64,000 nucleotides of DNA from Limenecus sp048360435 (GCA_048360435.1 DBGCOP010000009.1:124001-188000); one strand, 5' to 3'. Shown: positions 53,178 to 63,340, counted from the first letter of the stretch. Notes: generated by a model not told the origin, from the letters alone. Translations and numbers: made by a program.

Positions 53178-54399
53178 TATGATCCAAATAACTTGTTCTT
53201 GAAATATTTATCTGTTCTGAAGTATCCAGATTTTTTAAAGTAACAGTATTATTCTTTAACTCATCTTCCATAAGAATCAACGCATATTTAGCAGTTTTTG
53301 CCGCCTTATCAAGCTGTTTTTTGAACTTTCTGTTTGAATAATCAAATTCTGCACTAAAACCGTTTTCTCTGAGTTCATCAACAATTTTGAAAGTTTCTGA
53401 AATATTTTCAGATACAACAAAAACATCCAATCTTTTAGACTCTGCTGTATCTATAAGAGAATTGAGTCGTTCCATACCCATAGCCCAACCAACAGCTGGT
53501 GTCGGCTGTCCGCCAAGTGTTTCTACCAAAGAATCATATCTTCCGCCGCCGCAAACTGCATTTTGTGAACCAAGGTTATTAGATTTTATTTCAAAAACTG
53601 TTCTGTTATAATAATCCAGCCCTCTTACAAGCAATTTATTTTCTTTAAACGGAATATTTAAAGCAGACAAATATTCTTTTACTTTATCAAAATGCTCTTT
53701 ACAATCCGGACATATAAAATCACCGAGAATAACCTTTTGAATTTCTTCACGTTCAAAGATTTTTTTGCATGAATCTACTTTACAATCCAAAATTCTTAAT
53801 GGATTTTTTTCATATCTGAAATTACAGTCCTCGCAAAGTTCAGGTAAATATGGTTTCAAAACTTCTTTTATTGCTTCTCTATATTTTTTTCTGCACTCAG
53901 GACATCCGAGCGAATTTATTTCAATCTCCAAATCAGTTAAGCCCAATTCATTAAGATATTTCACTGCAAGATTAATAACTTCAGCATCAGCAGAGGGTTC
54001 AGCCGTGCCAAACATTTCCACACCAACCTGATGAAATTGTCTTTGACGACCTGCCTGAGGTCTTTCATATCTGAACATCGGACCTTTATACCAGAGTTTG
54101 ACAGGCTGAGGGAGACGAGAAAAGCCATGTTCAATAAAAGCTCTGACAACACCTGCCGTATTTTCCGGACGAAGTGTTAAAGACCTTTCACTTTTCTCAA
54201 AAGTATACATTTCTTTATTAACAATATCAGTAGAATCACCAACACCTCTGGCAAAAAGTTCTGTTGCTTCGAAAACAGGTGTCCTTATTTCCTTAAAGTT
54301 CGCCTTTGAAAAAACCGATTGCGCAATTTTTTCCATTTTTTGCCAGTTAGAAATCTCATCAGGAAGAATATCTTTTGTACCCTTTTGTGCTTGAATCAC
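53167..54399 (-). CDS. hisS: Histidyl-tRNA synthetase
   Basis: Class II synthetase. It has QAQKGTKDILPDE, LRPENTAGVVRAF (motif 2 region), MFRYERPQAGRQRQFHQVG, the HisA motif LVRGLDYYNRTVFE and motif 3 GGRYDSLVETLGG. It also has a Cys cluster (CPECRKK, CEDCN, CPDC) as a zinc-like insertion in the catalytic domain. The C-terminal anticodon domain is present. 410 residues. Confidence 0.95.
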   Translation of the reverse strand: MIQAQKGTKDILPDEISNWQKMEKIAQSVFSKANFKEIRTPVFEATELFARGVGDSTDIVNKEMYTFEKSERSLTLRPENTAGVVRAFIEHGFSRLPQPVKLWYKGPMFRYERPQAGRQRQFHQVGVEMFGTAEPSADAEVINLAVKYLNELGLTDLEIEINSLGCPECRKKYREAIKEVLKPYLPELCEDCNFRYEKNPLRILDCKVDSCKKIFEREEIQKVILGDFICPDCKEHFDKVKEYLSALNIPFKENKLLVRGLDYYNRTVFEIKSNNLGSQNAVCGGGRYDSLVETLGGQPTPAVGWAMGMERLNSLIDTAESKRLDVFVVSENISETFKIVDELRENGFSAEFDYSNRKFKKQLDKAAKTAKYALILMEDELKNNTVTLKNLDTSEQINISRTSYLDHIKI

Positions 54400-54529
54400 T
54401 TTGCCACCTCAATATAATTTTATCAGTTAGCATTATTATATATAAAAAATGGCTATTTCAATATACAAAAATTTATAGTAAAATCAACTCGTAAATAAAA
54501 TTTCTCCACAAATCAGGAAAGAGGAAATA

Positions 54530-55561
54530 ATGGATATAAAAAATTGTTTTACTGCTAAAAATATCAGCTTTACAATCCTGATACTAACAATTCTGTTTTT
54601 GCTTGTAAAAATGACAGATGTTGCACTTCTATTGTTTTGCAGCTATGTTATCTCAAGCTCCATCAATCCATTTGTTGATAAAATGCAGGAGAAAATGCCC
54701 AGAGCTTTGGCAACTGTTATTATGATTACACTCATAACACTAATAACCTTGGGCGTTTTTATTCCTATCATTATTATGTCCGTCAATGAGATAAAAGACT
54801 TTTTAAATCAGCTTCCACAGCAAATTCAAAATATCCAACACTTCCTTGATACCTTTAAAATAGGAGGACAGGACATCTCCCAATATTTGAATATAGATAC
54901 TGTTTTGGATAATTCAACAAATATAGCAAAAGAAGTAATAGACAAATCAATAAATTTTACTTTAGGAATTGTAGGTGTCCTGACTATTCTTGTTACAATA
55001 GGAATAATAGTGTTTTTTCTTACAAACGATCGTGAAGAAATCAAAAATTTCAGTCTCAAACTTTTTCCTAAAACAATGAGAAACAGAGCCTCCAAAGTAA
55101 TGGACGATCTTGAAACAAAAGTAGGAGGTTATGTTACAGCACAAATTCTCTCAATCACTATTGTCGGAATTATAGTAGCTGTTTGTCTTTTGATTATGAG
55201 AGTAGAATATGCAGTCTTTCTGGGCTTTATATCTGCAATTTTGGATCTTGTACCTATTGTCGGACCGGTTTTGTCCGGAGTATTAATACTTCTGGTTGCA
55301 TTTCCAAAAGGCTGGCTCATCTGCACACTGGCAATAGGCTCATTGCTTCTGGGACAGTTTGTTGAAAATAATTGGGCAAAACCTTATTTCTTTTCAAAAT
55401 ATATGGATTTACATCCGCTTGTAGTAATATTTTCATTCGTAGTCGCTGCTAAGTTTCTTGGTGTTGTAGGTGTTTTAATAGCTCCTGCAATTGCAGCCGT
55501 TTTTGTTACACTGTTTGAAGAAATTTATGTTAAAACTATGAATGATGAAAGTAATGAATAG
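54530..55561 (+). CDS. AI-2E family transporter (PerM/TqsA-like)
   Basis: 343-residue membrane protein with about seven hydrophobic segments. It has the family pattern VISSSINPFVDKMQ, LTNDREEIKNFSLKLFPK, YVTAQILSITIVGIIVA and DLVPIVGPVLSGVLILLVAF. Substrates vary in the family, from autoinducer-2 export to sodium-proton antiport. AGAGGAAA precedes the ATG. The radical SAM gene follows with no gap. Confidence 0.88.
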   Translation: MDIKNCFTAKNISFTILILTILFLLVKMTDVALLLFCSYVISSSINPFVDKMQEKMPRALATVIMITLITLITLGVFIPIIIMSVNEIKDFLNQLPQQIQNIQHFLDTFKIGGQDISQYLNIDTVLDNSTNIAKEVIDKSINFTLGIVGVLTILVTIGIIVFFLTNDREEIKNFSLKLFPKTMRNRASKVMDDLETKVGGYVTAQILSITIVGIIVAVCLLIMRVEYAVFLGFISAILDLVPIVGPVLSGVLILLVAFPKGWLICTLAIGSLLLGQFVENNWAKPYFFSKYMDLHPLVVIFSFVVAAKFLGVVGVLIAPAIAAVFVTLFEEIYVKTMNDESNE

Positions 55562-57100
55562 ATGACAGATAAAATTTTATATAATATCCCTCAAAAAAAT
55601 CAGGAAATCAATATATGGATGGCATTCCCAGCAATGACAACATTTGGAATGTCGTCTCTGGGTTATATGTCAATAATTAAAACACTTGATCAAAGAAGTG
55701 ATTATTATGTAGAAAAAATATTTACTGACACAAAAAGTACACAGCTTATGCCATCTCAGGTTGATATAATGGGATTTTCTGTTTCTTTTGAAATAGATTT
55801 TCTCGGCATATTTAAAATTTTAGAAAACTACAATATTCCACTAAAAACTAAAGACCGTTCTGAAGAACACCCGATAATCTTTGGCGGCGGTCCTGTACTA
55901 ACAGCCAACCCGGAACCTTATGCAGATTTTTTTGATTTTATTATCATTGGAGATGCTGAAGATTTAGACAAAAATATTATTGACGAAGTCAAAAATAATA
56001 AGAATCTCGACAAAAAGCAGATTCTTGAAAAATTATCAAAAATAAAAGGAATATATGTTCCATTATTGAGAAATAAAGTAGAAAAGCTTACTTCACCTCT
56101 CGGAAATTGTATAACCACGCCTGTATTAAGTGAACAAAGCTTCTTCTCTAATACATTTGTAATAGAAATGGTAAGAGGCTGCCCGCAAAGATGCGGATTT
56201 TGTCTTGCTTCATATTTGAATCTTCCGGCTAGATTCTGTGATTTAAAACAAATTACAGACAGCATTGATTTTGGGCTTCAATATACAAACAAAATTGCGC
56301 TTCTTGGTGCTCTAATCACAGCACATCCTGATTTTGACAAAATATGTGAACATATTCTGAAGCGCAAAAAAGAAATACCGGAGCTCGAACTTTCAGTTTC
56401 ATCGCTTAGAGCAGACTCAATCTCTCCAATAATAATTAAGACACTTGTAGAATGCGGTCAAAAACATTCTACAATAGCAATAGAAGCGGGTTCTGAAAGG
56501 CTTAGAAAACTAATAAATAAAAATCTTACGGAAAAACAAATCTTCGAAACTGTAAAAACTGCATGCGAAAATGGATTAAAAGGTTTGAAGATATATGCAA
56601 TGATCGGACATCCGACTGAAACCCGAGAAGACATAGATGAAATGGTTAACCTCGCAAAAAAATTAAAAAATACCTTCAAAGGCTTTGATTTCACTTTTTC
56701 ATTTGCAACATTTGTACCTAAAGCACAAACACCATTCCAATTTTGTGAAAGAGAATCGACAAAATCTCTTGAAAGAAAATATGAATATTTGAAAAAAGAA
56801 TTTCATAAACTTGGAGTAAAAATAAGAACATCTAGCGTAAAATGGGACTACTGGCAAGCAGTAATCTCCAGAGGTGACCGTTCTATAAGTAATTTGCTGG
56901 TTTCAGTTTATAAAGAAGGCGGAAACTTAGGTGCATTCAAACAATCATACAAAAAATTAAGAGATGAAAAAAATATACCAACTTCTGAAAGCTTCGCTTT
57001 AAAGAAAAAAGCATTAAACAAAGAATTGCCATGGGATTTTATTGAATCATACCCCGGAAAAGAAGCTCTTATCAAAGAATATACAAGGCTTTTGGGTTAA
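55562..57100 (+). CDS. B12-binding-type radical SAM protein
   Basis: 512 residues. The N-terminal part (about 1-140) resembles a cobalamin-binding Rossmann domain: PSQVDIMGFSVSFEIDFLGI and HPIIFGGGPVLTANPEPYADF. A radical SAM core follows with MVRGCPQRCGFCLASYL (CxxxCxxC for the 4Fe-4S cluster) and IAIEAGSERLRKLINKNLTE. No exact B12-ligand DxHxxG is visible. Such proteins are close to TIGR03960-like uncharacterised enzymes. Product unknown. The start codon abuts the permease stop. Confidence 0.82.
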   Translation: MTDKILYNIPQKNQEINIWMAFPAMTTFGMSSLGYMSIIKTLDQRSDYYVEKIFTDTKSTQLMPSQVDIMGFSVSFEIDFLGIFKILENYNIPLKTKDRSEEHPIIFGGGPVLTANPEPYADFFDFIIIGDAEDLDKNIIDEVKNNKNLDKKQILEKLSKIKGIYVPLLRNKVEKLTSPLGNCITTPVLSEQSFFSNTFVIEMVRGCPQRCGFCLASYLNLPARFCDLKQITDSIDFGLQYTNKIALLGALITAHPDFDKICEHILKRKKEIPELELSVSSLRADSISPIIIKTLVECGQKHSTIAIEAGSERLRKLINKNLTEKQIFETVKTACENGLKGLKIYAMIGHPTETREDIDEMVNLAKKLKNTFKGFDFTFSFATFVPKAQTPFQFCERESTKSLERKYEYLKKEFHKLGVKIRTSSVKWDYWQAVISRGDRSISNLLVSVYKEGGNLGAFKQSYKKLRDEKNIPTSESFALKKKALNKELPWDFIESYPGKEALIKEYTRLLG

Positions 57101-57146
57101 TATTAATAATTGTAAAGTAATTAAAAATTTTTTTTGTTTAAAAGGG

Positions 57147-57335
57147 TTGACATTTAATTTCTTGATGTCATAATTAATATGTAAGGTTTAAGTGTAGTCG
57201 AAACACTAAATAACATTAATAACAATAAATAACCCCGAACACATATAAACTCCTAAATAATAAACACAAAAGAGACCATTAGGATGCAGAAAACAGACCA
57301 CCCGGAAATTAAAAATCTGAGTGGCTTTTTTTTAT
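57147..57335 (+). ncRNA. Candidate small RNA C
   Basis: The 352-base gap before the fumarase gene has no ORF. TTGACA (57147-57152) is a possible -35, though the -10 is poor. A mostly unpaired stretch rich in AATAA and AAACTCCTAAAT follows. It closes in a terminator stem CCACCCGGA/TCTGAGTGG (57299-57324, one mismatch) with eight T. A CUCCU in the loop region could bind Shine-Dalgarno sequences. A second TTGACA at 57356 may serve the fumarase gene. Confidence 0.4.
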
Positions 57336-57452
57336 TCAGAGGAAAACTTATATGATTGACATCATTTGATATATTCGTGACAAAATTAAGTGTAATAATG
57401 ACAATAAATAACGATTTTGCTTTTAAATCGTGAAAAGTTTATAATAAAAAAC

Positions 57453-58820
57453 ATGATTTTAACTGATGCAAATACAATTTCAAAAGCTGTATACACATTA
57501 TGCCAAAAAGCAAATTGCTCATATCCTCAGGATTTGTACAATTTGCTTTACAAAAAATATTTGAACTCTGATGGTCTTAAACATCAAAAGTATTACTATA
57601 TACTAAAAAATATAGAAATGTCCAATGAAAAACAAAGACCACTGTGTCAAGACACAGGTCAGGTAATTGTTTTTGTTGAAATAGGAAGCAATGTTCATAT
57701 AACAGGATTATCTATTGAAAAAACAATAAACGCCGCTGTCGAAAAAGCATACAAAGATAATTTCTTCAGAAAATCTACCGTAAAAAATGCAATTTTTGAC
57801 AGAAGAAATACATCAACAAACACACCGGCAATAATTTACACTGAAATATCAGAAAAAGATCCTGACACAATCAGGCTGAAACTAATGGTTAAGGGAGCAG
57901 GTTCAGAAAATTACAGCACAATAAAAATGTTTAAGCCAACATCCGAAAAAAAAGAAATTTTTGAATTTATTAAAGATTCAGTTATATCAGCCGGAGAAAA
58001 ATCCTGTCCTCCATTGTGTCTTGGTGTAGGCATAGGAGCTACGATGGATAAAGCTGCTGTTCTTTCTAAAAAAGCATTTTTCAACACTAATGAAACAGTT
58101 GAAGAAAAAGCATTTTGCGAAGAACTAAAAAAATATTTGAAAAACTACAATCTTGATATTTTAAATATTAAAATAATTACAACCGCAACTCACATTGCTT
58201 GCCTGCCTGTCGCACTAACAATTAACTGCCACAGCACTCGCCACTGTGAATGTGTAATAAAAGAAAACTCAATAGAATTTACCGACGATGATTTAGAAGT
58301 AAAAGCAATCGAATATACAGATGAAAACCAAATTGAAATAAATACAGAAGACATACAGAGCATTAAAAAACTAAAAAAAGGCATGCGAATACTTTTGACA
58401 GGCCAAATTTATACAGCAAGAGATGCCGCACATGAAAAAATGGCAGAATATGAAAAAGAACATGGGGCAATGCCTTTTGATATAAAAGACAAAATAATTT
58501 TTTACGCCGGCCCCTGTCCGCCTGCACCAAATGAAATAATCGGTCCTGTTGGACCAACAACGTCTGTAAGAATGGATAAATTTTCAGAGGTCATGTATTC
58601 AAAAGGGCTTGCAGCGACAATCGGTAAAGGCGAGAGAACAGCCGAAACAGAAAACATAATACAAAAATACAATGGAAAATATTTCACGGCACAAGGCGGT
58701 GTAGCATGTCTGCTGGCCGATTGCATAAAAAAATCAGAAATAATAGCTTTTGAAGAGCTTGGAACAGAAGCTGTCAGAAAATTGTATGTTGAAAAATTTC
58801 CTGTAACTGTTGAAATATAA
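57453..58820 (+). CDS. Fumarate hydratase class I (fused alpha and beta domains)
   Basis: Iron-sulfur fumarase interconverting fumarate and malate. The alpha part has PLCQDTGQVIVFVEI, STNTPAIIYTEI, GAGSENYSTIKMF and CPPLCLGVGIGATMDKAAV, containing the Cys ligands. The beta part (from about 285) has LLTGQIYTARDAAHEK, FYAGPCPPAPNEIIGP and TAQGGVACLLADCI. 455 residues from ATG 57453; a TTG 36 bases upstream is less likely. L(+)-tartrate dehydratase shares this architecture and cannot be excluded. Confidence 0.88.
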   Translation: MILTDANTISKAVYTLCQKANCSYPQDLYNLLYKKYLNSDGLKHQKYYYILKNIEMSNEKQRPLCQDTGQVIVFVEIGSNVHITGLSIEKTINAAVEKAYKDNFFRKSTVKNAIFDRRNTSTNTPAIIYTEISEKDPDTIRLKLMVKGAGSENYSTIKMFKPTSEKKEIFEFIKDSVISAGEKSCPPLCLGVGIGATMDKAAVLSKKAFFNTNETVEEKAFCEELKKYLKNYNLDILNIKIITTATHIACLPVALTINCHSTRHCECVIKENSIEFTDDDLEVKAIEYTDENQIEINTEDIQSIKKLKKGMRILLTGQIYTARDAAHEKMAEYEKEHGAMPFDIKDKIIFYAGPCPPAPNEIIGPVGPTTSVRMDKFSEVMYSKGLAATIGKGERTAETENIIQKYNGKYFTAQGGVACLLADCIKKSEIIAFEELGTEAVRKLYVEKFPVTVEI

Positions 58821-58850
58821 AAAAGACCTCTTTATGTGAGGTCTTTTTTT
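58819..58850. terminator. Bidirectional terminator between fumarase and regulator
   Basis: AAAAAAGACCTC and GAGGTCTTTTTTT pair perfectly around TTTATGT. It serves the convergent plus- and minus-strand genes. Confidence 0.85.
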
Positions 58851-58854
58851 ACAT

Positions 58855-59607
58855 TTAAGAAATTCTTTGGAACATATAACCGATTCCACGTGCAGTAAGA
58901 ATCAATTCAGGATTAGCCGGATCTGTTTCTAGCTTTGAACGTAATCTTGAAATGTGAACGTCAACAACTCTTGTATCGATTCTATGATCCGGTGGATAAG
59001 CCCAAACATACTGGAGTATTTCATTTCGAGAATATGCTTGACCTGAGTTATTAACCAGAAGTTCAAGAAGGCTGAATTCCATACCTGTAAGTCTTATACG
59101 TTCATTTTTTCTGAAGACTTGACGTCTTGCAGTATCAATTTTTATGTTTCCTGTTGTAATGACATTTTTAGTAACTTTGCCTGTTGATGGTGTAATTTCT
59201 CTGTTAGTGGAACGTCTCAAAACAGATTTTACACGGGCTTCAAGTTCTTTAGGGCTGAAAGGTTTAACAACATAGTCATCAGCACCAAGCTCCAAACCTG
59301 TGATTCTTTCTGAAACATCACCGAGAGCCGTAAGAATAATAATAGGAACATCAGAAGTTCTTCTGATTTCTCTGCATACCCCATATCCGTCCATTTTAGG
59401 CATCATAACATCTAAAACAACGAGATCAGGATTTTCTTTGTTAAACATTGCTACTGCTTCTTCACCATCAGCAGCAGTAACGATATCATAACCAATCATT
59501 CCGAGTCTTGTTTCAAGAATTCTACGGATACTGGCTTCATCATCAGCAATTAAAATCTTTTGCTTTGCTTCACCTTGTTCATTAGAAACTTCACTATTTG
59601 GACACAT
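58855..59607 (-). CDS. OmpR/PhoB-type response regulator, RpaB-like
   Basis: 250 residues. The receiver domain has IADDEASIRRILETRLGMIG, the phosphoacceptor Asp in VVLDVMMPKMDGYGVC, TALGDVSERITGLELGADDY and VKPFSPKELEARV. A winged-helix output domain follows (GMEFSLLELLVNNSGQAYSR, RIDTRVVDVHISRLRSKLE). The ASIRRILETRL and GLELGADDYVVKPFSPKE stretches match cyanobacterial RpaB/Ycf27, which responds to redox and light stress in cyanobacteria. No kinase is adjacent. The signal here is unknown. Confidence 0.9.
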   Translation of the reverse strand: MCPNSEVSNEQGEAKQKILIADDEASIRRILETRLGMIGYDIVTAADGEEAVAMFNKENPDLVVLDVMMPKMDGYGVCREIRRTSDVPIIILTALGDVSERITGLELGADDYVVKPFSPKELEARVKSVLRRSTNREITPSTGKVTKNVITTGNIKIDTARRQVFRKNERIRLTGMEFSLLELLVNNSGQAYSRNEILQYVWAYPPDHRIDTRVVDVHISRLRSKLETDPANPELILTARGIGYMFQRIS

Positions 59608-59805
59608 GTTAAAAACCTATCTTTCTTTACCCTATGTCTTAAACCACATATATTACAAAATATTGATTTTTTTTAAATTATATTACAACTAAAAAATATA
59701 GTCAACTTAATCATAGACACTTTTTTGCATACTTTCACTATAAATTGCAATAGAATTATGCTGGTGCTATAAAAGAATTAGGAAAAGAAAAATGAGGATA
59801 AAATA

Positions 59806-61755
59806 ATGTCTAACATCGAGGTAATTTTACCTGACAATTCAAAAATTTCACTTCAAGAAGGAGCAAACGGATTTGATTTAGCTAAATCAATCAGTGAAGG
59901 ACTTGCAAAAAATGCAGTTGCACTTGAAATAAACGGAGATGTTAAAGACATTAGAACGACGTTATCCAATAATGATAAAGTAAAAATTCTAACAGCAAAA
60001 GATCCTGAAACACTGGGTATTTTGAGACACTCAACTTCTCACATCATGGCTCAGGCTGTAATTGCACTGTTTCCTCAAGCTAAGCTGGCTATCGGACCTG
60101 CTATCGAAAATGGTTTCTATTATGATTTTGACTTAGAAGGTCACACATTTACAGAAGAAGATCTTTCCAAAATAGAAGACAAGATGAAAGAAATAGTTAA
60201 AGAAAACCTTAGCTTCGAAAAATATCTTGTTCCGGATGTTGATGCGCAAATTAACGAATTTAAAGCTCAAGGCGAAATATACAAAGCTGAACTTTTGGAA
60301 GAACACAGAGATCACAAACCTACATTGTTTTTAACAAAAGATAAGAATGGAAACTCTCTGTTTAACGACCTTTGTGCCGGACCTCACCTGCCTAACACCT
60401 CTTTTATTAAAGCTTTCAAATTGATGAAAGTTGCAGGTGCATATTGGAGAGGAAATGCAAAAAACAAAATGCTTCAAAGAATATATGCAACAGCATTTTG
60501 GACAAAAGATGACTTAAAAGCATATTTGACAATGCTTGAAGAAGCTGAAAAACGCGACCACAGAAAACTGGGCGCAAAATTGGATCTTTTCTCAACAAGA
60601 GAAGAACTCGGCGGAGGACTTGTTTTGTGGCATCCTAATCTTGCAGTTGTAAGAGAGGAAATTGAAAACTACTGGAGAACAGAACACAGAAAAAGAGGCT
60701 ATGTAATTGTTAATACACCGCACATAGCAAAATCTAAGCTCTGGGAAATTTCAGGTCATGCGGATCATTACAGAGAAAATATGTTCTTTATCCAAAAGGA
60801 AGAAGATTCAGATGATCAGTTTATATTAAAACCAATGAATTGTCCGTTCCATATCTTGATTTATCAGGCAAACAGGCATTCATACCGTTCATTGCCTTTG
60901 AGAATGGCTGAACTCGGCACTGTATACAGAAAAGAACACTCCGGAGCTCTCGCAGGTTTAACACGTGTACAGGGATTTACGCAAGATGATGCCCATGTAT
61001 TCTGTACACCTGAACAGCTCGTTGATGAAATCAATGAAATTATTGATTTTGTTGCAGATACAATGGCTATTTTCAAAATGGATTTTGAAGTTGAACTTTC
61101 CACTCGTCCTGAAAGCTACGTAGGGGAAATTGAAAACTGGAACAGAGCTGAAGCCGGTTTAAAAGAAGCTATGGATAAACGTGGAATGAAATATGAAATC
61201 AACGAAGGAGACGGTGCATTTTACGGTCCCAAAATTGATTTCAAAGTCAAAGATGCAATCGGCAGAACATGGCAATGTGCAACTATTCAGTTAGACTTTA
61301 ACCTCCCTGAAAGATTTGACATTAAATATCAAGATAAAGACGGCCAAATGAAAACTCCTGTTATGCTTCACCGTGTAATCTTCGGTTCAATGGAGCGTTT
61401 CCACGGAATTTTAATTGAACACTATGCCGGTGCCTTCCCTCTCTGGCTTGCTCCAACACAAGTAGCTGTCGTTCCTATTTCTAACGAAAAACACACTGAC
61501 TATGCTGAAAAAGTATACAAAGCATTACGAAATGCAGGAATCAGAGCCAACCTCGATGACCGTTCAGAATCAATGAATTACAAAATAAGAGAATCATTGC
61601 AAGACAAAAAAATTCCTTATGTTGTGGTAGTCGGAGACAAAGAAATCGAAGAAGGTACAGTTGCTATTAGAAAAAGAGGCAAAGGTCCGATTGGTTCATT
61701 AAAAATAGATGAATTTGTTTCAGGACTGCTTGAAGAAATAAAAAACAGAGCATAA
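59806..61755 (+). CDS. thrS: Threonyl-tRNA synthetase
   Basis: 649 residues. N-terminal TGS domain (1-62), editing domain with the HSTSHIMAQAV zinc site and CAGPHLPNT, class II core with LKPMNCPFHILIYQ, RMAELGTVYRKEHSGAL and ARTRVQGFTQDDAH-like block (LTRVQGFTQDDAHVF), motif 3 LHRVIFGSMERF, and anticodon domain (APTQVAVVPISNE). GAGG precedes the ATG. All domains are complete. Confidence 0.97.
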   Translation: MSNIEVILPDNSKISLQEGANGFDLAKSISEGLAKNAVALEINGDVKDIRTTLSNNDKVKILTAKDPETLGILRHSTSHIMAQAVIALFPQAKLAIGPAIENGFYYDFDLEGHTFTEEDLSKIEDKMKEIVKENLSFEKYLVPDVDAQINEFKAQGEIYKAELLEEHRDHKPTLFLTKDKNGNSLFNDLCAGPHLPNTSFIKAFKLMKVAGAYWRGNAKNKMLQRIYATAFWTKDDLKAYLTMLEEAEKRDHRKLGAKLDLFSTREELGGGLVLWHPNLAVVREEIENYWRTEHRKRGYVIVNTPHIAKSKLWEISGHADHYRENMFFIQKEEDSDDQFILKPMNCPFHILIYQANRHSYRSLPLRMAELGTVYRKEHSGALAGLTRVQGFTQDDAHVFCTPEQLVDEINEIIDFVADTMAIFKMDFEVELSTRPESYVGEIENWNRAEAGLKEAMDKRGMKYEINEGDGAFYGPKIDFKVKDAIGRTWQCATIQLDFNLPERFDIKYQDKDGQMKTPVMLHRVIFGSMERFHGILIEHYAGAFPLWLAPTQVAVVPISNEKHTDYAEKVYKALRNAGIRANLDDRSESMNYKIRESLQDKKIPYVVVVGDKEIEEGTVAIRKRGKGPIGSLKIDEFVSGLLEEIKNRA

Positions 61756-61757
61756 AT

Positions 61758-62810
61758 ATGTTGATAAAAGAATTCAAAAAACCTGTCTCCGGTGAAATTG
61801 TAAAAATAGGACCGGATGTCAAAGAGGACATAATTATAATGGCACTTGAGTCCAGTTGCGATGAAACAGCCTGCGCCATTGTAAAAAACGGAAGAGAAGT
61901 ACTGGCAAATGTAGTTGCTTCTCAAATCAAAACTCACAGACAGTTTGGAGGTGTTGTTCCTGAAGTAGCCGCAAGAGAGCATCTTGATGCTGTCAATATG
62001 ATTATTGATGAAGCATTTAATCAATCAGGACTCAAACCTCAAGAAATCACAGCAGTTGCTGCAACAGTAGGCCCCGGACTTGTTGGATCTCTTCTCGTCG
62101 GATTAAATGCGGCTAAAGCACTGGCAATCACTTATGACAAGCCATTTATAGGTGTAAATCATCTGAATGCGCATGTTTGCGCAAATTACATTGATACAGA
62201 TTTAAAACCTCCAATGATAGCATTATTAATCAGCGGTGGACACACACAGATTATTAAAGTCGATGATTATCTTAATCAGGAAATAATCGGTGAAACCATT
62301 GATGATGCGACGGGAGAAGCCTACGACAAAGTAGCAAGGCTCCTCGGGCTGCCATATCCCGGAGGACTTAATCTGGACAGAATGGCTCCTGAGGGTAATC
62401 CAAAAGCCTACAAGCTGCCGGAAGCAAAACTTCAAGGAGAATATGATTTTAGTTTTTCAGGCTTAAAAACAGCAGTTCTTAACCTTACAAGAAAATTGGA
62501 AAAAGAACTCGGAACTATTCCAAAAGAAGATGTTGCGGCAAGTTTTCAAGAATGTATAACAAGCACTTTGTTCAAGAAAACACTCAAAGCAGCTGATGCC
62601 TATGGAATAAAACAGATTGTCCTTGGCGGAGGTGTAGCAGCCAATTCAGAAATAAGAAAAAAATTCTTCTCTCTTGAAGAAAAGGGATATAAAATATTTG
62701 CACCTGCAATGAAATATTGCACGGATAATGCATCTATGATTGCAAGTTCAGCATATTTTCTGGCAAATACAATGGAATCAATGGAAATTGAAGTCTTCTC
62801 AAGATGTTAA
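61758..62810 (+). CDS. tsaD: tRNA N6-threonylcarbamoyladenosine transferase TsaD
   Basis: Catalyses the last step of t6A37 formation. It contains MALESSCDETACAIVKNG, HRQFGGVVPEVAAREHL, GPGLVGSLLVGLNAAKALA, VNHLNAHVCAN (metal His pair), LISGGHTQI and LGGGVAANSEI. From the ATG at 61758 it has 350 residues. The first 27 precede the usual start. A second ATG at 61839 gives 323 with the conventional N-terminus, so the true start is uncertain. Two bases after thrS. Confidence 0.94.
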   Translation: MLIKEFKKPVSGEIVKIGPDVKEDIIIMALESSCDETACAIVKNGREVLANVVASQIKTHRQFGGVVPEVAAREHLDAVNMIIDEAFNQSGLKPQEITAVAATVGPGLVGSLLVGLNAAKALAITYDKPFIGVNHLNAHVCANYIDTDLKPPMIALLISGGHTQIIKVDDYLNQEIIGETIDDATGEAYDKVARLLGLPYPGGLNLDRMAPEGNPKAYKLPEAKLQGEYDFSFSGLKTAVLNLTRKLEKELGTIPKEDVAASFQECITSTLFKKTLKAADAYGIKQIVLGGGVAANSEIRKKFFSLEEKGYKIFAPAMKYCTDNASMIASSAYFLANTMESMEIEVFSRC

Positions 62811-63262
62811 AAAAGATATTATGTGTAATTATACTATCAGCTATAACTCTACCTGCTTTTTCAAGAACAAACAATGAAATAGCAAGACAGCTTTATGCAA
62901 ATGCAGACAGAATGGAAATACAAAGCAGAGCCAAAGCGGACAAAGCAAGAAGTGACATAGCCTCTTTTATGATAGATTTGAATATGCTGAATTTCCAAGA
63001 ATCCAGAGCACAATGGAAGCCGCTTATTTCAGGTTACTATTATGACTCAAAAAGTGTGCAAAATATTTTTTCAAGATACCTCGGAGTTTATAAATCAGCT
63101 GACGGAAAAATGATGGGAATTTTTGACATAAACTGTGAAGACTATAATGACCCGCAAGAAAGAATGTATGGCTTTGTAAATACAACTGATGTTTATTTCA
63201 CAACTACATACAAAACCAAAAACGGGCACAACAAAGGGCTGGCACAAAAATTCTGTAAATAA
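62804..63262 (+). CDS. Secreted hypothetical protein
   Basis: 152 residues with a Sec signal (MLKKILCVIILSAITLPAFS). A helical, Ala/Arg-rich stretch (EIARQLYANADRMEIQSRAK) follows, then a region with many aromatic residues (GYYYDSKSVQNIFSRYLGVY). Two Cys (INCEDY, KFCK) could form a disulfide. It overlaps the tsaD end by seven bases. No family recognised. Confidence 0.65.
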   Translation: MLKKILCVIILSAITLPAFSRTNNEIARQLYANADRMEIQSRAKADKARSDIASFMIDLNMLNFQESRAQWKPLISGYYYDSKSVQNIFSRYLGVYKSADGKMMGIFDINCEDYNDPQERMYGFVNTTDVYFTTTYKTKNGHNKGLAQKFCK

Positions 63263-63340
63263 TATTGAAGCACAGTTGCCATAAACAATCAAAAATGTTA
63301 TATTTGAATGGCTATGGCTTATTAGATTATAGGATTTGGT

